A stretch of DNA of 64,000 nt from positions 3,472 through 67,471 of the forward strand of contig NZ_FQVM01000014.1 of the NCBI RefSeq assembly GCF_900129365.1. Reading direction: 5' to 3'. The notes under the pieces are model-generated. The model saw only the letters and a program-made list of their open reading frames with translations. It had not been told where the DNA came from and did no database searches. Of the stretch, positions 9,079 to 19,511 are shown piece by piece. This DNA is from Clostridium fallax. GTDB taxonomy: Bacteria > Bacillota > Clostridia > Clostridiales > Clostridiaceae. Numbering within the stretch: the stretch's first letter is position 1; each line of letters starts with the position of its first letter. A program made the translations under genes and the position numbers.

Positions 9079-9693
9079 ATGAAGTTATTGTTTTTTGATA
9101 CTGAAACAACAAGCATAAGACCTGGTAGTATATGCCAACTTAGTTATATAATCGTTGATTCTTCAACTAAACCTCAAAGCACTATAGGTAGAAATTTCTT
9201 CTTTTCTGTAGATGAGATGGATCCTTCTGCTGAACAAATTCATGGATTTTCAATAGAAAAGCTTTATGAACTTAGTGAAGGTAAATACTTTGAAGATTTA
9301 ATTGATGATTTTTATAATGATTTTTTAACTGCTGATTTTGTTATTGGTCATAATGTTAATTTTGATATAAAATTTTTAAAACATCAACTTTTCTCTATGG
9401 GTGATGATTATGAACCTAAACATACTTTTTGTACAATGAATTATTATAAAGATATATGCAAACTTCTTAGGCCTAACGGGGATTATAAAAATCCAAAATT
9501 AGAAGAAGTAGTTAAATTCTTAAATATATCTAAAGAGCAAATATCTGAAACTGCTGATAAATTATTTAAAGGCAGTGGAAATTATCATGATGCAAGATTT
9601 GATACTGCAGCTACTTATCTTATAGTTGTGGAAGGAATTAAAAAAGGGTTTATTAAACCAAAATTTTTTACAAATCAATTAATTAATTCTTAA
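9079..9693 (+). CDS. DnaQ-like 3'-5' exonuclease (DEDDh)
   Basis: A 204-residue single-domain exonuclease. ExoI is FDTETT at 6-11, ExoII is GHNVNFD near residues 94-100, and ExoIII is YHDARFDTAAT near 170-180 with the histidine of the DEDDh type. It is too short and too isolated to be PolC proofreading. Such free-standing proteins are usually called epsilon-like exonucleases acting in repair or RNA turnover. AGGAGG precedes the ATG, and the gene is monocistronic with its own terminator. Confidence 0.85.
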   Translation: MKLLFFDTETTSIRPGSICQLSYIIVDSSTKPQSTIGRNFFFSVDEMDPSAEQIHGFSIEKLYELSEGKYFEDLIDDFYNDFLTADFVIGHNVNFDIKFLKHQLFSMGDDYEPKHTFCTMNYYKDICKLLRPNGDYKNPKLEEVVKFLNISKEQISETADKLFKGSGNYHDARFDTAATYLIVVEGIKKGFIKPKFFTNQLINS

Positions 9694-9713
9694 AATTTAA
9701 TATTAAACTCTCT

Positions 9714-9751
9714 AAAGAAGCTTTCTATTTTCTTAGGAATGCTTCTTTTTT
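9714..9751 (+). terminator. Terminator after the exonuclease gene
   Basis: An 8-bp stem (AAAGAAGC with GCTTCTTT) is followed by a T-run. Confidence 0.7.
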
Positions 9752-10025
9752 GGTTTATAATAAAAATTGTATTTATTTAATAATTATAGGAATTAATTTC
9801 TTCTATAATTTTTATGTTTTTAACAAACTAATTTTTATTTTAATGTTATTAAATAAAATAAATATTATTTTAATAAAATTTATATAAATTCGTTAAAATA
9901 ATAATAAATAACTTTTTACATTTTCCATCTTGTTTTTATATATTTTTCTGTTATAATTATTATTGTAATTAAGAAAGAATAATTATTACTTAACAGATTA
10001 TTTGAATATACAGGAGGTACTTATT
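9752..10025. other. Non-coding gap before rubredoxin
   Basis: The gap between the exonuclease stop and the rubredoxin start holds the exonuclease terminator, then very AT-rich sequence and the rubredoxin promoter. I see no gene or RNA structure in it. Confidence 0.6.
9930..9957 (+). promoter_or_regulatory. Rubredoxin promoter
   Basis: TTGTTT at 9930-9935 and TATAAT at 9952-9957, spaced by 16 bases, form a sigma-A type promoter. It would give a leader of about 60 bases. Confidence 0.55.
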
Positions 10026-10190
10026 ATGAAAAAATATGTTTGTGATGTTTGCGGTTATATATACGATCCAGAGCTAGGAGATCCAGATAACGGCGTAGAA
10101 CCTGGAACAGCATTTGAAAATTTACCTGAAGATTGGGTTTGTCCTCTTTGCTTCGTTGGTAAAGATGAATTTTCAGTAGTTGAAGAATAA
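10026..10190 (+). CDS. Rubredoxin
   Basis: A 54-residue electron carrier with one Fe(SCys)4 site: CDVCG (Cys 6 and 9) and CPLC (Cys 39 and 42), with the conserved YxYxPxxGDPDNGxxPGT core. The start is the ATG at 10026 because AGGAGG lies about 8 bases upstream; a longer frame from 10002 would contain the ribosome site. Rubredoxins in clostridia pass electrons to oxygen- and peroxide-reducing enzymes. The residue after the last cysteine is Phe, where the family nearly always has Gly. Monocistronic. Confidence 0.95.
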   Translation: MKKYVCDVCGYIYDPELGDPDNGVEPGTAFENLPEDWVCPLCFVGKDEFSVVEE

Positions 10191-10206
10191 TTTAATAATC
10201 CTTTAA

Positions 10207-10242
10207 ATATAGACCTAAAAGTATTAGGTCTATATATTTTTT
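10207..10242 (+). terminator. Terminator after rubredoxin
   Basis: A perfect 11-bp stem (ATATAGACCTA with TAGGTCTATAT) is followed by a T-run. Confidence 0.85.
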
Positions 10243-10271
10243 TATTTTAAATATTACTATCTTAAAAATAA

Positions 10272-10307
10272 AAAAAATAAGAAGACTATATAGTCTTCTT
10301 ATTTTTT
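10272..10307. terminator. Terminator after pflA, bidirectional
   Basis: A perfect 36-bp palindrome has an A6 run at one end and a T6 run at the other, so it fits both strands. It lies past the pflA stop on the minus strand. Confidence 0.8.
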
Positions 10308-10363
10308 ATCTTTTTATTAAATTTTTAATAAACTTTATAATATAGTTAAGTTTTAGCTATAAT

Positions 10364-11086
10364 TTATATTTTCATAATATAATCTTTTAATTTTTTTTCT
10401 ATTTCTTTTGTTTTATCTTTATCCATAGCAGGAATACCTTCTAACCTATAAGGTACTCTAAGCTCTTTAAATTTATTTACTCCAAGTAAATGGTATGGTA
10501 ATAATTCTATTTTTTCTACATTATTTATATTTTTTATTATTGATGCTAACTTTTTTATGTGGTTATCTCCATCTGTTACTCCTGGTACAACTACATGTCT
10601 TATCCAAAACTTTTTCCCCATAGAATTTGCTATTTCAAGAAATTTTTCTGATTCTTTCATATCTCTTAAAGTAAGGTTTTTAAAGGACTCTTTATCACTA
10701 TGTTTTAAATCAAATAATATTAAATCAACATATTTTAATATTTCTTCATATCCGCCTACTCCACATCCAGCAGTATCTAAAACTGTATGAACACCATTTT
10801 TTTTGCATAGTTTTAATGTTTCTAGCAAAAATTCTTTTTGAAGTAAAGGCTCTCCTCCTGAGAAAGTAACTCCTCCATTACCTTTTGAAAAATAAGGTTT
10901 AAATCTTAATATTCTTTTAACAAGATCTTCTGGAGTAAATTCATTACCTCCTTCAAGATTCCATGTATCTACATTATGACAATATGCACATCTTAAGTTA
11001 CATCCTTGAAAAAATACTACTACTCTAACACCTGGTCCATCTACTAGCCCCATTGATTCTATAGAATGTATTCTTCCTTTTATCAT
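10364..11086 (-). CDS. pflA: Pyruvate formate-lyase activating enzyme
   Basis: A 240-residue radical SAM protein. The CxxxCxxC cluster site is Cys 29, 33 and 36 (CNLRCAYC), followed by the TFSGGEPLLQ segment that contacts SAM. It uses reduced flavodoxin or ferredoxin and SAM to install the glycyl radical on PflB. It starts one base after the pflB stop with no clear ribosome site of its own, so translation is probably coupled to pflB. A perfect palindromic terminator follows. Confidence 0.95.
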   Translation of the reverse strand: MIKGRIHSIESMGLVDGPGVRVVVFFQGCNLRCAYCHNVDTWNLEGGNEFTPEDLVKRILRFKPYFSKGNGGVTFSGGEPLLQKEFLLETLKLCKKNGVHTVLDTAGCGVGGYEEILKYVDLILFDLKHSDKESFKNLTLRDMKESEKFLEIANSMGKKFWIRHVVVPGVTDGDNHIKKLASIIKNINNVEKIELLPYHLLGVNKFKELRVPYRLEGIPAMDKDKTKEIEKKLKDYIMKI

Positions 11087-11087
11087 A

Positions 11088-13313
11088 TTAAAGACTTTCG
11101 TGGAAAGTTCTGCTTATTACTTCTAATTGTTGCTCCTTTGTTAATCTAACAAAGTTAACAGCATATCCTGAAACTCTTATTGTTAGTGATGGATACTTTT
11201 CTGGATTGTTCATAGCATCTATTAATGTTTCTCTGTTAAACACATTTACATTTAAGTGATGAGCCCCTTGAACAAAATAACCATCTAATATTGTAACAAG
11301 ATTATTTACTCTGCTTTCCATTTCCTTTCCTAAAGCATCTGGTACTATTGAGAATGTATTTGAAACACCATCTTCACAGCAAGGAACATATGGTATTTTA
11401 GCTACTGAATTTAGTGATGCTAGAGCTCCATTTTTATCTCTTCCATGCATTGGATTTGCTCCTGGTGCTAGAGGCTCTCCTTTTTTTCTTCCGTCTGGTG
11501 TTGTACCAGTTTTTTTACCATATACAACATTTGAAGTTATTGTAAGAATTGATAATGTATGCTTTGCATTTCTATATAATGGATGTTTCTTTAATTCCTT
11601 AGAGAATTTATCCACAATCATAACTGCTAAATCATCTACTCTATCGTCATCATTACCGTATGTTGGGAAGTCTCCAAAACTTTCAAAATCTACAGCTATA
11701 CCATTTTCTCTTATAACCTTAACTTTTCCATATTTTATTGCACTTAATGAATCTGCTGCTACAGAAAGACCTGCTATACCAAAAGCCATAAGTCTTCCAA
11801 CTGAAGTATCATGTAATGCCATTTGACCTGCTTCATAAGCATATTTATCATGCATATAATGAATTACATTCATTGTATCTACATAAAGCTTCGCTACCTT
11901 TTCTAAAACCTTAAAATAGTTATCTTTAACTTTATTAATATCTAAAATTTCATCATTAATAGGCTCAATTCCTTCTATTACTTTGATACCTTTCTTTTCA
12001 TCAACTCCACCATTTATAGCATAAAGTAATGCTTTTGCAACATTACATCTAGCTCCAAAGAACTGCATTTGCTTTCCAACTTTCATTGCAGATACACAGC
12101 AAGCTATAGCGTAATCATCACCATAAACTGGTCTCATAACTTCGTCATTTTCATATTGAATTGAGTCTGTTAATATTGACATCTCTGCACAGTACTTTTT
12201 AAAGTTTTCTGGAAGTTTATCTGACCATAAAACTGTCATATTAGGCTCCGGTGCTGATCCTAAGTTTATTAATGTATGAAGATATCTAAATGAGTTTTTA
12301 GTTACAAGTGGTTTACCATTTATTCCAACTCCTCCTATTGATTCAGTAACCCAAGTTGGATCTCCTGCAAATAACTCATTATATTCTGGAGTTCTTAAGT
12401 GTCTTACTAATCTTAATTTAATTATAAATTGATCTATAATCTCTTGAGCTTCTTCCTCTGTTATAACTCCATTTTCTAAGTCTCTTTCTATATATATATC
12501 TAAGAAGGTACTAGTTCTTCCTAAGGACATTGCAGCTCCATTATTTTCTTTTACAGCAGCTAAATATCCCATATATACCCATTGTACCGCTTCTCTGGCA
12601 TTAGATGCTGGCTTTGATAAATCAACTCCATATTTTAATGCCATAGATTTTATTTTTTCTAAAGCTCTAATTTGCTCTGAAACTTCTTCTCTTAATCTTA
12701 TTAGTTCATCTAGTAAATCACCTTTTAAGTTATCTAAATCTTCTTTCTTTTTTTCTATTAAGTAATCTATACCATAAAGAGCTATTCTTCTATAGTCACC
12801 TATTATTCTTCCTCTTCCATATGCATCAGGAAGTCCTGTTAAAAGGCCAGCTGTTCTTGCAAGTCTTGTTTCCTTTGTATATGCATCAAAAACACCTTCA
12901 TTATGTGTTTTTCTATATGCCGGAAAATACTTTTCTATATCCTTATCCATTTCATACCCATAGTCTTTAAGAGAGTTTTGAACCATTCTCCATCCACCCC
13001 ATGGATTTACTATTCTCTTTAATGGAGCATCAGTTTGAAGTCCTACTATAACTTCATTTTCCTTATCTATATATCCCGGTTCATAGTTATCTATACCAGA
13101 AACTCTATCTGTTGCAACATCTATTATTCCTTTTTCTATTTCTTTTACTATTAAATTACTAGCTTTTTCCCATACTTTCTTAGTTTTTCCTGAAATTGGT
13201 GCTAAAAAGTCTTTACTTCCTTCATATAATTTATAGTTCTTTTGAATAAAACCTCTTACATCAATTTGTTCTTTCCAATTACCTTCTTTAAAGCCTTCCC
13301 ATTGTTTAAACAT
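11088..13313 (-). CDS. pflB: Formate acetyltransferase (pyruvate formate-lyase)
   Basis: A 741-residue glycyl radical enzyme that converts pyruvate and CoA to acetyl-CoA and formate in anaerobic fermentation. The adjacent catalytic cysteines lie in the [11 protein letters not shown] segment. The radical glycine is Gly 716 in the C-terminal VSGYAVNF motif. Length and both termini match true PflB rather than the glycerol or choline lyases. It is first of the pflB-pflA pair. AGGAGG precedes the ATG. No Rex-type operator was recognised in the AT-rich 170-base upstream region. Confidence 0.97.
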   Translation of the reverse strand: MFKQWEGFKEGNWKEQIDVRGFIQKNYKLYEGSKDFLAPISGKTKKVWEKASNLIVKEIEKGIIDVATDRVSGIDNYEPGYIDKENEVIVGLQTDAPLKRIVNPWGGWRMVQNSLKDYGYEMDKDIEKYFPAYRKTHNEGVFDAYTKETRLARTAGLLTGLPDAYGRGRIIGDYRRIALYGIDYLIEKKKEDLDNLKGDLLDELIRLREEVSEQIRALEKIKSMALKYGVDLSKPASNAREAVQWVYMGYLAAVKENNGAAMSLGRTSTFLDIYIERDLENGVITEEEAQEIIDQFIIKLRLVRHLRTPEYNELFAGDPTWVTESIGGVGINGKPLVTKNSFRYLHTLINLGSAPEPNMTVLWSDKLPENFKKYCAEMSILTDSIQYENDEVMRPVYGDDYAIACCVSAMKVGKQMQFFGARCNVAKALLYAINGGVDEKKGIKVIEGIEPINDEILDINKVKDNYFKVLEKVAKLYVDTMNVIHYMHDKYAYEAGQMALHDTSVGRLMAFGIAGLSVAADSLSAIKYGKVKVIRENGIAVDFESFGDFPTYGNDDDRVDDLAVMIVDKFSKELKKHPLYRNAKHTLSILTITSNVVYGKKTGTTPDGRKKGEPLAPGANPMHGRDKNGALASLNSVAKIPYVPCCEDGVSNTFSIVPDALGKEMESRVNNLVTILDGYFVQGAHHLNVNVFNRETLIDAMNNPEKYPSLTIRVSGYAVNFVRLTKEQQLEVISRTFHESL

Positions 13314-13480
13314 CTTAGTCCTCCTTATAGCAATTTTATCTATAAAATTTTTCTATTATTTATTTATTTGCATTTTTAGTATTTATGAACTATTTACTGC
13401 TCATTATTAATAATACATTAATATTAATAATATATTTATAAATATTATCAAATATTTTTTAAAATATTACTTATTTCGTC

Positions 13481-13515
13481 AAAAAAAGAAGATAAACCTA
13501 AAAGTTTACCCTCTT
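13481..13515 (-). terminator. Terminator of the pyr operon
   Basis: A 12-bp stem whose two irregular pairs are G-U only when read on the minus strand is followed on that strand by seven T. It lies 46 bases past pyrE, so it belongs to the pyr operon. Confidence 0.7.
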
Positions 13516-13560
13516 ACTTTAACATACTATTTAATAGTTTTTAATAAGGAATTTATACCA

Positions 13561-14127
13561 TTATTTTATATTTCTACTACCTGGTTTTATATAGGGTTTT
13601 CCTTCCTTGCATAAAGGACAATCTTTTGGATCATAACTTTCTATATTAAGTTTTACTGCGCTATACATTGGATAGTCAGTAACCTTTTCAGATGTTCTAT
13701 CTACTATACAAATCACTGCTACAACTACTCCACCTTGCTTCTCTATTACCTTCGCTGCTTCTTTAAAAGACTTTCCTGTAGTTACTACATCTTCTGTAAT
13801 TATAACTTTTTGTCCTGGATTTATTTTAAATCCTCTTCTTAAAGTCATTTCTCCATTTTCTCTCTCTGTAAATATAGCTGGTTTTCCTAATTGTCTTCCT
13901 AATTCATAAGCTACTATTACTCCCCCCATAGCAGGTCCTACTACTAAATCACATTCTATATTATCTTTTTCAAGTTTTTCTTTAACAACCTTCAACACTT
14001 TTTCTGCCTTATCTGGATATTGAAGTAGCTTTGCACATTGACAATATCTGTTACTATGTCTTCCTGATGATAATAAAAAATGTCCCTCAAGCAATGCCTC
14101 TGATTCCTTTAATATATCTATAACCAT
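13561..14127 (-). CDS. pyrE: Orotate phosphoribosyltransferase
   Basis: A 188-residue enzyme joining orotate and PRPP to make OMP. The PRPP loop is visible as [17 protein letters not shown], and [19 protein letters not shown] is also typical. The C-terminus has a cysteine pair (CPLC) common in the clostridial subfamily. AGGAGG precedes the ATG. It is the last gene of the pyrBICFKDE operon, 70 bases after pyrD, and is followed by the operon terminator. Confidence 0.95.
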   Translation of the reverse strand: MVIDILKESEALLEGHFLLSSGRHSNRYCQCAKLLQYPDKAEKVLKVVKEKLEKDNIECDLVVGPAMGGVIVAYELGRQLGKPAIFTERENGEMTLRRGFKINPGQKVIITEDVVTTGKSFKEAAKVIEKQGGVVVAVICIVDRTSEKVTDYPMYSAVKLNIESYDPKDCPLCKEGKPYIKPGSRNIK

Positions 14128-14197
14128 TTATAAAATCCTCCTTAAAATAAGTAATTAATCAAATTTTTAAAAATATTTGTTTTTATATTTAATTAAA

Positions 14198-15100
14198 TTA
14201 TTTTCTCGCTATTCCTACTATTTCATTTATATTTTTAATTCCCTCTTTTTTTAAAAAATCTTCCATTTCTTTTATTATTTCTTTACCTGCATAAGGATTT
14301 ACAAAATTTACAGTTCCAATTTGTACTGCTGAAGCTCCTGCCATTATAAATTCTATAGCATCTTCTCCATTCATTATTCCTCCTAAACCTATTATGGGTA
14401 TGTCTACTGCTTTTGAAACTTCATATACCATTCTTAAAGCTATAGGTTTAACACAAGGTCCTGATAGTCCAGCAAATATATTATTAAATACAGGTTTTCT
14501 TTTTTCTATGTCTATTGCCATTCCCTTTACTGTATTTATTAAAGAAAGAGAATCTGCTCCAGCTTCACGACATTTATAAGCCATATCTACTATATCCTCT
14601 GCATTAGGAGATAGTTTAACCATTAAAGGTTTATTTGTAAGTTTTCTAACCTTAGAAACTACATCAAAGGCAACATCTGATTTTATTCCAAAAGCCATTC
14701 CACCTGATTTTACATTAGGACACGATATATTAAGTTCAATCATGGAAATATCAGTACTATTTAGTTTCTCCACAGCTTTTTCGTAATCCTCAATAGTTCC
14801 TCCTCCTACATTTGCTATAATATTTGTATTAAGATTTAACATTTTAGGAAGTTCTATTTCTATAAATTTTTCCACACCAGGATTTTGAAGACCTACACTA
14901 TTCATCATTCCAGAACTTGTTTCATAAACCCTAAGTCCTTCATTCCCTTCTTTAGGATTTAAGGTTAATCCTTTAGAACATATTCCACCTAAAATTCCTA
15001 CATCATAAAAATCTCTATATTCTTCTCCAAAACCGAAAGTTCCTGAAGCTGCTATTATGGGATTTTTAAATTCTATTCCGTTTATAACTGTCTTTAACAT
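14198..15100 (-). CDS. pyrD: Dihydroorotate dehydrogenase, class 1B catalytic subunit
   Basis: A 300-residue FMN-binding TIM barrel. The catalytic cysteine sits in [12 protein letters not shown], and the phosphate-binding end shows [26 protein letters not shown]. It oxidises dihydroorotate to orotate and passes electrons through PyrK to NAD, the usual arrangement in Firmicutes. It lies 12 bases after pyrK, with AGAGGTGG before the ATG, so the two subunits are made together. Confidence 0.96.
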   Translation of the reverse strand: MLKTVINGIEFKNPIIAASGTFGFGEEYRDFYDVGILGGICSKGLTLNPKEGNEGLRVYETSSGMMNSVGLQNPGVEKFIEIELPKMLNLNTNIIANVGGGTIEDYEKAVEKLNSTDISMIELNISCPNVKSGGMAFGIKSDVAFDVVSKVRKLTNKPLMVKLSPNAEDIVDMAYKCREAGADSLSLINTVKGMAIDIEKRKPVFNNIFAGLSGPCVKPIALRMVYEVSKAVDIPIIGLGGIMNGEDAIEFIMAGASAVQIGTVNFVNPYAGKEIIKEMEDFLKKEGIKNINEIVGIARK

Positions 15101-15112
15101 AGAACCACCTCT

Positions 15113-15847
15113 TTAAAATTCAATTTCATATCCATTAAAAACTGGACCATCTTTGCAGGTTCTTTTATTTCCACTTTTGCTTTTGCAAGTACATACAAGA
15201 CATGCCCCTACTCCACAGGCCATATGTTTTTCCATAGAAACATATATATTTACCTTAGCTTTCTTACACATTTCTACTACTTTTTCCATCATAACTTCTG
15301 GTCCACAACAAAGTACTGTATCATATTTTGATGGTTCTAAAATCTCTGTTATAAATCCCTTAATTCCAACTTTTCCAGTATTACTTGTTATATTTACATT
15401 ATCTACATACTCTAAAAACTCTTCTATAAGATAACTTTCATCTCTAAATCCTACATATAAATCTATTAATTCATTTCCTGCTTCTTTAAGTTTTTTTGCA
15501 AGTTGAACCATAGGAGCTATTCCAATTCCTCCAGCTACTAAGGCTATTTTCCCATATTTTTTTTCTTCAAATCCATTTCCTAAAGGTCCCATAACTTCAA
15601 TTTCATCTTGAGGTTTTAAATTCATAAAATCCTCAGTTCCTTTTCCTACTACAGCATAAAGAAAGTTTACACATCCGTCCTTTACTTCACATACTGAAAT
15701 AGGTCTTCCTAAAAAAGCATTTTTAGGTTTTATCATATAAAATTGTCCAGATTTAATATCTCTATTATCTTTTATAGTAAGTTTATATATTCCATCACAA
15801 ATCTTATTATTTTCCAAAACTTTTGTCTTTAAGTAAATTGGTTTCAT
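15113..15847 (-). CDS. pyrK: Dihydroorotate dehydrogenase electron transfer subunit
   Basis: A 244-residue FAD and 2Fe-2S protein. RPISVCE is the flavin-binding segment and LVAGGIGIAPMVQLA binds the nucleotide. The cluster cysteines are in CGVGACLVCTCKSK and the later TCKDGPVF. It accepts electrons from PyrD and reduces NAD. It lies 13 bases downstream of pyrF with AGGAGG before the ATG, and directly upstream of its partner pyrD. Confidence 0.96.
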   Translation of the reverse strand: MKPIYLKTKVLENNKICDGIYKLTIKDNRDIKSGQFYMIKPKNAFLGRPISVCEVKDGCVNFLYAVVGKGTEDFMNLKPQDEIEVMGPLGNGFEEKKYGKIALVAGGIGIAPMVQLAKKLKEAGNELIDLYVGFRDESYLIEEFLEYVDNVNITSNTGKVGIKGFITEILEPSKYDTVLCCGPEVMMEKVVEMCKKAKVNIYVSMEKHMACGVGACLVCTCKSKSGNKRTCKDGPVFNGYEIEF

Positions 15848-15860
15848 ATATATCCTCCTA

Positions 15861-16748
15861 TTATTTTATAGCTTCTACTGCTTTTTTTATTTCATCTCTC
15901 ATTCTTAAAACTTCTTTTCTAGAAGCCTTTGCAAAATCCTTTTCCATATTTCTATCTTTATATGCTAATAATATTTTTCTTGAAGAATTTACAACTCCAC
16001 CATTACCATTTTTAAGATATAAGGCTACATCCTCAGCCTTCCCACCTTGAGCTCCATAACCAGGTATTAAGAAAAACATGCTTGATAAATCTTTTCTAAT
16101 TTTTCTTCCTTCATCAGTATGAGTGCAACCTATTACTCCTCCAATTGGTGAATATCCACATTCACCTAAAAATTTATCTCCTATTTCCTTTATTTTTTCT
16201 CCAGTTATTTCATAAACTCTTTTTCCATTAATTGATTCTATATATTCAATATCTTCTGCACCTTTATTAGAAGTTCTTACAAGAACAAATACTCCTTTAT
16301 CACCTTTTTCTATATATGGTATATAGGGTTCTATACTATCCATTCCCATATATGGATTTAATGTTATAAAATCACATTGAAAATCTCCTTCAAAGTGAGC
16401 TTTCCCATACATTTTTGCAGTAGCTGCAATATCTCCTCTTTTAATATCTCCAATTGTTATGCAGCCTTCATCTCTTAAATACTTTAAAGTTTTCTTATAA
16501 GCTATTAACCCTTCTATTCCTAGAGCTTCATAATAAGCTATTTGAACTTTAAAGCAAGCTACAACGTCTTTAGTTTCATCTATTATTCTCTTATTAAATT
16601 GGAATATTACATCTTCTATATTTTTATACTCTTCTTTTAAAAAATCTGGTATATAATCTAAGCTTGTATCTAAGCCTACACAAACTACACCTTTTTCCTC
16701 TACTGCTTTATATAATCTATCTATAATTGTAATTTTATTATCCTTCAT
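15861..16748 (-). CDS. pyrF: Orotidine-5'-phosphate decarboxylase, long (subfamily 2) type
   Basis: A 295-residue enzyme that decarboxylates OMP to UMP. The active-site [15 protein letters not shown] segment (Lys and Asp residues) and [14 protein letters not shown] are characteristic of the longer bacterial subfamily. The chosen start at 16748 has GGAG 9 bases upstream; a TTG at 16754 is only 3 bases from it. The gene overlaps the end of pyrC by 11 bases, which suggests translational coupling. Confidence 0.95.
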   Translation of the reverse strand: MKDNKITIIDRLYKAVEEKGVVCVGLDTSLDYIPDFLKEEYKNIEDVIFQFNKRIIDETKDVVACFKVQIAYYEALGIEGLIAYKKTLKYLRDEGCITIGDIKRGDIAATAKMYGKAHFEGDFQCDFITLNPYMGMDSIEPYIPYIEKGDKGVFVLVRTSNKGAEDIEYIESINGKRVYEITGEKIKEIGDKFLGECGYSPIGGVIGCTHTDEGRKIRKDLSSMFFLIPGYGAQGGKAEDVALYLKNGNGGVVNSSRKILLAYKDRNMEKDFAKASRKEVLRMRDEIKKAVEAIK

Positions 16749-17928
16749 ATACAATCTCTCCTTCCTTAACTGTAAGAACTACTTCTCCATAAACTTTGTA
16801 TCCATCAAAAGGAGTATTTTTTCCTTTAGATTCAAATTTACTTGAATCTATTATTACTTCCTTTTCTAAATCTAATAAAACTACATCTCCATCATAGCCT
16901 GGACATATTTTCCCTTTATTAAATCCTAATAACTCTGCTGGTTTTTGAGACATCATTTTACTTAGCTTATTTAAAGTTATAATATTTTCTTTTACAAGCT
17001 TTGTAAAACAAATTGGAAAAGCTGTTTCTATACCTACAAGGCCTGGAGCTCCTTTTTCCTTATCTTCTTTTGTATGAGGAGCATGATCTGTTCCTATTAC
17101 ATCTACATCTCCATGAGCAATTGCCTTTATTAAAAAGTTAACATCCTCTTCTTCTCTAATTGGTGGATTTACTCTGTAATTTGATATTTTATTATTAAGA
17201 ACTATATGATGTGGTGTTACTTCACAAGTAACATTAACTCCATCACATTTTCCCTCTATTATATATTTCATTGCCTCTTTAGTACTTACATGAGCCATAT
17301 GAAGTTTACATCCTGTAACCTTAGCTAAAGTTATATCCCTCCATGTCATCATATTCTCTGCAAGCCTCATATCTATATCAGAAAATTCTTTACTTTCAGC
17401 ATGAGATATTACAACCCAATTATTTTCCTTTGCCTTATTCATAGCTTTCATCATAACCTTAGCATCTGATACACCTTTTCCATCATCTGATATAGCTACA
17501 ATCTCTTCTTTTTTAAAATCATCTAGGTGATCTAAAGTTACTCCATCAAAATTTTTAGTTACAGAAATACATTGATTTATATCTATAAGATTTACTTCTT
17601 TTGCTCTATTTTCTACTAAGTTTAAAATTTCCTTTGTACTACAAATAGGCCTTGTATTTGCCATTAAGTTTACTGCTGTATATCCACCTCTTACTGCAGC
17701 CTTAGAACCAGACTCTATATCTTCTTTATAGGTAAATCCTGGCTCTCTAAAATGAGCATGCATATCTATAAATGACGGCATTAAAGTTAAACCTTTAGCA
17801 TCTATAACCTTACAATCCTTTGAAATTTCTCTACCTACTTCTTGAATTTTCCCATTTTTTATATAAATATCTCCATAAAAGCTATGACTATAATCAACTA
17901 TATTAGCATTTTTTATTAATAAATCCAT
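16738..17928 (-). CDS. pyrC: Dihydroorotase
   Basis: A 396-residue zinc amidohydrolase of the multimeric class I type. The metal site starts at [10 protein letters not shown], histidines follow in SHAESKEF and MAHVSTKEA, and the last metal ligand is Asp in [11 protein letters not shown]. It interconverts carbamoyl aspartate and dihydroorotate. The ATG at 17928 has GGGG 8 bases upstream; an in-frame TTG at 17934 is too close to it. It lies 17 bases after pyrI in the operon. Confidence 0.96.
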   Translation of the reverse strand: MDLLIKNANIVDYSHSFYGDIYIKNGKIQEVGREISKDCKVIDAKGLTLMPSFIDMHAHFREPGFTYKEDIESGSKAAVRGGYTAVNLMANTRPICSTKEILNLVENRAKEVNLIDINQCISVTKNFDGVTLDHLDDFKKEEIVAISDDGKGVSDAKVMMKAMNKAKENNWVVISHAESKEFSDIDMRLAENMMTWRDITLAKVTGCKLHMAHVSTKEAMKYIIEGKCDGVNVTCEVTPHHIVLNNKISNYRVNPPIREEEDVNFLIKAIAHGDVDVIGTDHAPHTKEDKEKGAPGLVGIETAFPICFTKLVKENIITLNKLSKMMSQKPAELLGFNKGKICPGYDGDVVLLDLEKEVIIDSSKFESKGKNTPFDGYKVYGEVVLTVKEGEIVYEG

Positions 17929-17945
17929 ACTCAAATCCCCTTTAT

Positions 17946-18374
17946 TTATTTTATTACCTTATACTCATTATCACAGTATATACATCTATATGTGCCTTTT
18001 TCTTTATTAGTTAGCTTAAATATTTTAGGAACATAATTTTCTACTGTAGTTATACATCTTGGATTATTACACTCTATAATCCCCTCTACTTTTTCAGGTA
18101 ACTCTAAAGTTACCTTTTCTACAACATTCTCATTATTTAATATATTTAAAGTAACTTCCGGTGATATAAGACCTAAAATCTCTAAATCCATATCTATTAT
18201 TTTACCTATTTTTATAATATCCTTTTTACCTAATGTTTTGCTTTCTACATTCATTATTAAAGTTACTGGATACTTTGCTTCTTGAAGTTTTAGATATTTA
18301 AATACTTCATATCCTCTTCCTGCTTTTATATGATCTATTACTATACCATCTTTTAGCTTAGTTATTTTAATCAT
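17946..18374 (-). CDS. pyrI: Aspartate carbamoyltransferase regulatory subunit
   Basis: A 142-residue allosteric subunit. The N-terminal half carries the nucleotide-binding fold ([13 protein letters not shown]). The C-terminal half has the four zinc cysteines, CNNPRC and CIYC. It makes ATCase responsive to CTP and ATP. Bacilli lack it; its presence fits Clostridium. Its ATG overlaps the pyrB stop by one base (TAATG), and its GGAGG lies inside the end of pyrB. Confidence 0.96.
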   Translation of the reverse strand: MIKITKLKDGIVIDHIKAGRGYEVFKYLKLQEAKYPVTLIMNVESKTLGKKDIIKIGKIIDMDLEILGLISPEVTLNILNNENVVEKVTLELPEKVEGIIECNNPRCITTVENYVPKIFKLTNKEKGTYRCIYCDNEYKVIK

Positions 18375-19297
18375 TACATCGCCTCCAAAAGCTTAGCTAT
18401 TAAAGCCATTCTTACAAACATTCCATATTTAGCTTGCTTAAAATAGCAAGCTCTAGGATCATCGTCTATCTCTTTAGATATTTCATTTACTCTTGGAAGT
18501 GGATGAAGAACTATCATATCTTTTTTTGCAAGATTCATTTTATTTTTATCTAGTATATAAATATCTCTTAATCTTATATAATCATCTTCATTAAAAAATC
18601 TTTCTTTTTGGATCCTTGTCATATAAAGTATATCTAGTTTACCAATAACCTCTTCTAAAGTTTCTACTTCTTCAAATTCTATATTGTTTTTTATTAAAAC
18701 TTCTTCTTTTATATAATTAGGTATACTTAATTCTTTTGGGGAAATTAATATAAATTTATTATTTTTATATCTTGACATAGCTTTTACAAGAGAATGTACT
18801 GTTCTTCCAAACATTAAGTCACCACAAAAACCTATGGTTAAATTTTGGAGAGAACCTTTTAAAGATTTTATTGTTAAAAGATCTGTTAAGGTTTGAGTTG
18901 GATGCTGATGACCTCCGTCACCGGCATTAATAACTGGTACATCTGAATACATAGATGCTACCTTTGCTGCACCTTCTTTAGGATGCCTAATAGCTATTAT
19001 ATCAGAGTATGCAGAAACTATTTTTATTGTATCTCCTAAGGACTCTCCCTTAGATACAGAAGATGAATTTGGTTCTGAAAAGCCTAAGACCTTTCCTCCA
19101 AGTCTCATCATAGCAGCTTTAAAGCTTAATCTTGTTCTTGTACTTGGCTCATAGAATAGAGTAGCTAATATCTTTCCATCACAGATATTAGAATATTTTT
19201 TAGGATTAGCTATTATTTGATGTGCTAAATTAAAGATTTCTTCTAATTCTTCTACTTTTAAATCCATTGGGTCAATTAAATTTTTTACTTTTAACAT
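18374..19297 (-). CDS. pyrB: Aspartate carbamoyltransferase catalytic subunit
   Basis: A 307-residue transferase. The carbamoyl phosphate site STRTR occurs in [12 protein letters not shown], with [12 protein letters not shown] and [10 protein letters not shown] later; all are standard. It makes carbamoyl aspartate and assembles with PyrI. The start is at 19297, where GGAG lies 8 bases upstream; the GTG at 19306 would overlap that site. It is first in the operon, directly behind a long leader carrying a PyrR-type attenuator. No carA or carB lies in the window. Confidence 0.97.
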   Translation of the reverse strand: MLKVKNLIDPMDLKVEELEEIFNLAHQIIANPKKYSNICDGKILATLFYEPSTRTRLSFKAAMMRLGGKVLGFSEPNSSSVSKGESLGDTIKIVSAYSDIIAIRHPKEGAAKVASMYSDVPVINAGDGGHQHPTQTLTDLLTIKSLKGSLQNLTIGFCGDLMFGRTVHSLVKAMSRYKNNKFILISPKELSIPNYIKEEVLIKNNIEFEEVETLEEVIGKLDILYMTRIQKERFFNEDDYIRLRDIYILDKNKMNLAKKDMIVLHPLPRVNEISKEIDDDPRACYFKQAKYGMFVRMALIAKLLEAM

Positions 19298-19360
19298 TAT
19301 TATCACTCCTTTTTAACATCTCTGTGTTAAATTTAAAGAAGGTAGGTTATATTAGGCTAT

Positions 19361-19389
19361 AAAAAAATGCCTTCCTTTAAGGAAGGCAT
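19361..19389 (-). terminator. Attenuator terminator in the pyr leader
   Basis: A perfect 11-bp hairpin is followed on the minus strand by six T. It lies 64 bases before pyrB, after the promoter and the PyrR-like hairpin, so it must be read through for the operon to be expressed. Confidence 0.85.
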
Positions 19390-19424
19390 AGTATAATCTC
19401 TATTATTAACATAGCATTATATAA

Positions 19425-19458
19425 CTTCCTTATTGATCTCTCTGGATCAAATTAAAGG
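19425..19458 (-). promoter_or_regulatory. PyrR-binding anti-antiterminator of the pyr leader
   Basis: On the minus strand TTGATC and GATCAA pair around the loop CAGAGA (19433-19450). This matches the PyrR-binding loop, whose core is UCCNGNGAG, with compensated changes in the flanking pairs. The next bases, TAAGGAAG (19425-19432), are exactly complementary to the 5' arm of the attenuator terminator and would form an antiterminator. The hairpin can extend through CCTT at 19455-19458 pairing with AAGG, hiding that segment. This is the classic layout in which UMP-bound PyrR favours termination. Confidence 0.8.
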
Positions 19459-19475
19459 TTTTTTAAACTACAGAT

Positions 19476-19504
19476 ATACTACCATTTTTTTCAGTTATTG
19501 TCAA
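19476..19504 (-). promoter_or_regulatory. pyr operon promoter
   Basis: TTGACA (19499-19504) and TAGTAT (19476-19481) on the minus strand are separated by exactly 17 bases. The leader from here to pyrB is about 170 bases. Confidence 0.8.
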
Positions 19505-19511
19505 TAGGTTA

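Noticed and set aside
15153..15434. 93-codon plus-strand frame inside pyrK
   Set aside because: It is antisense to a clearly coding, conserved gene and has no ribosome site.
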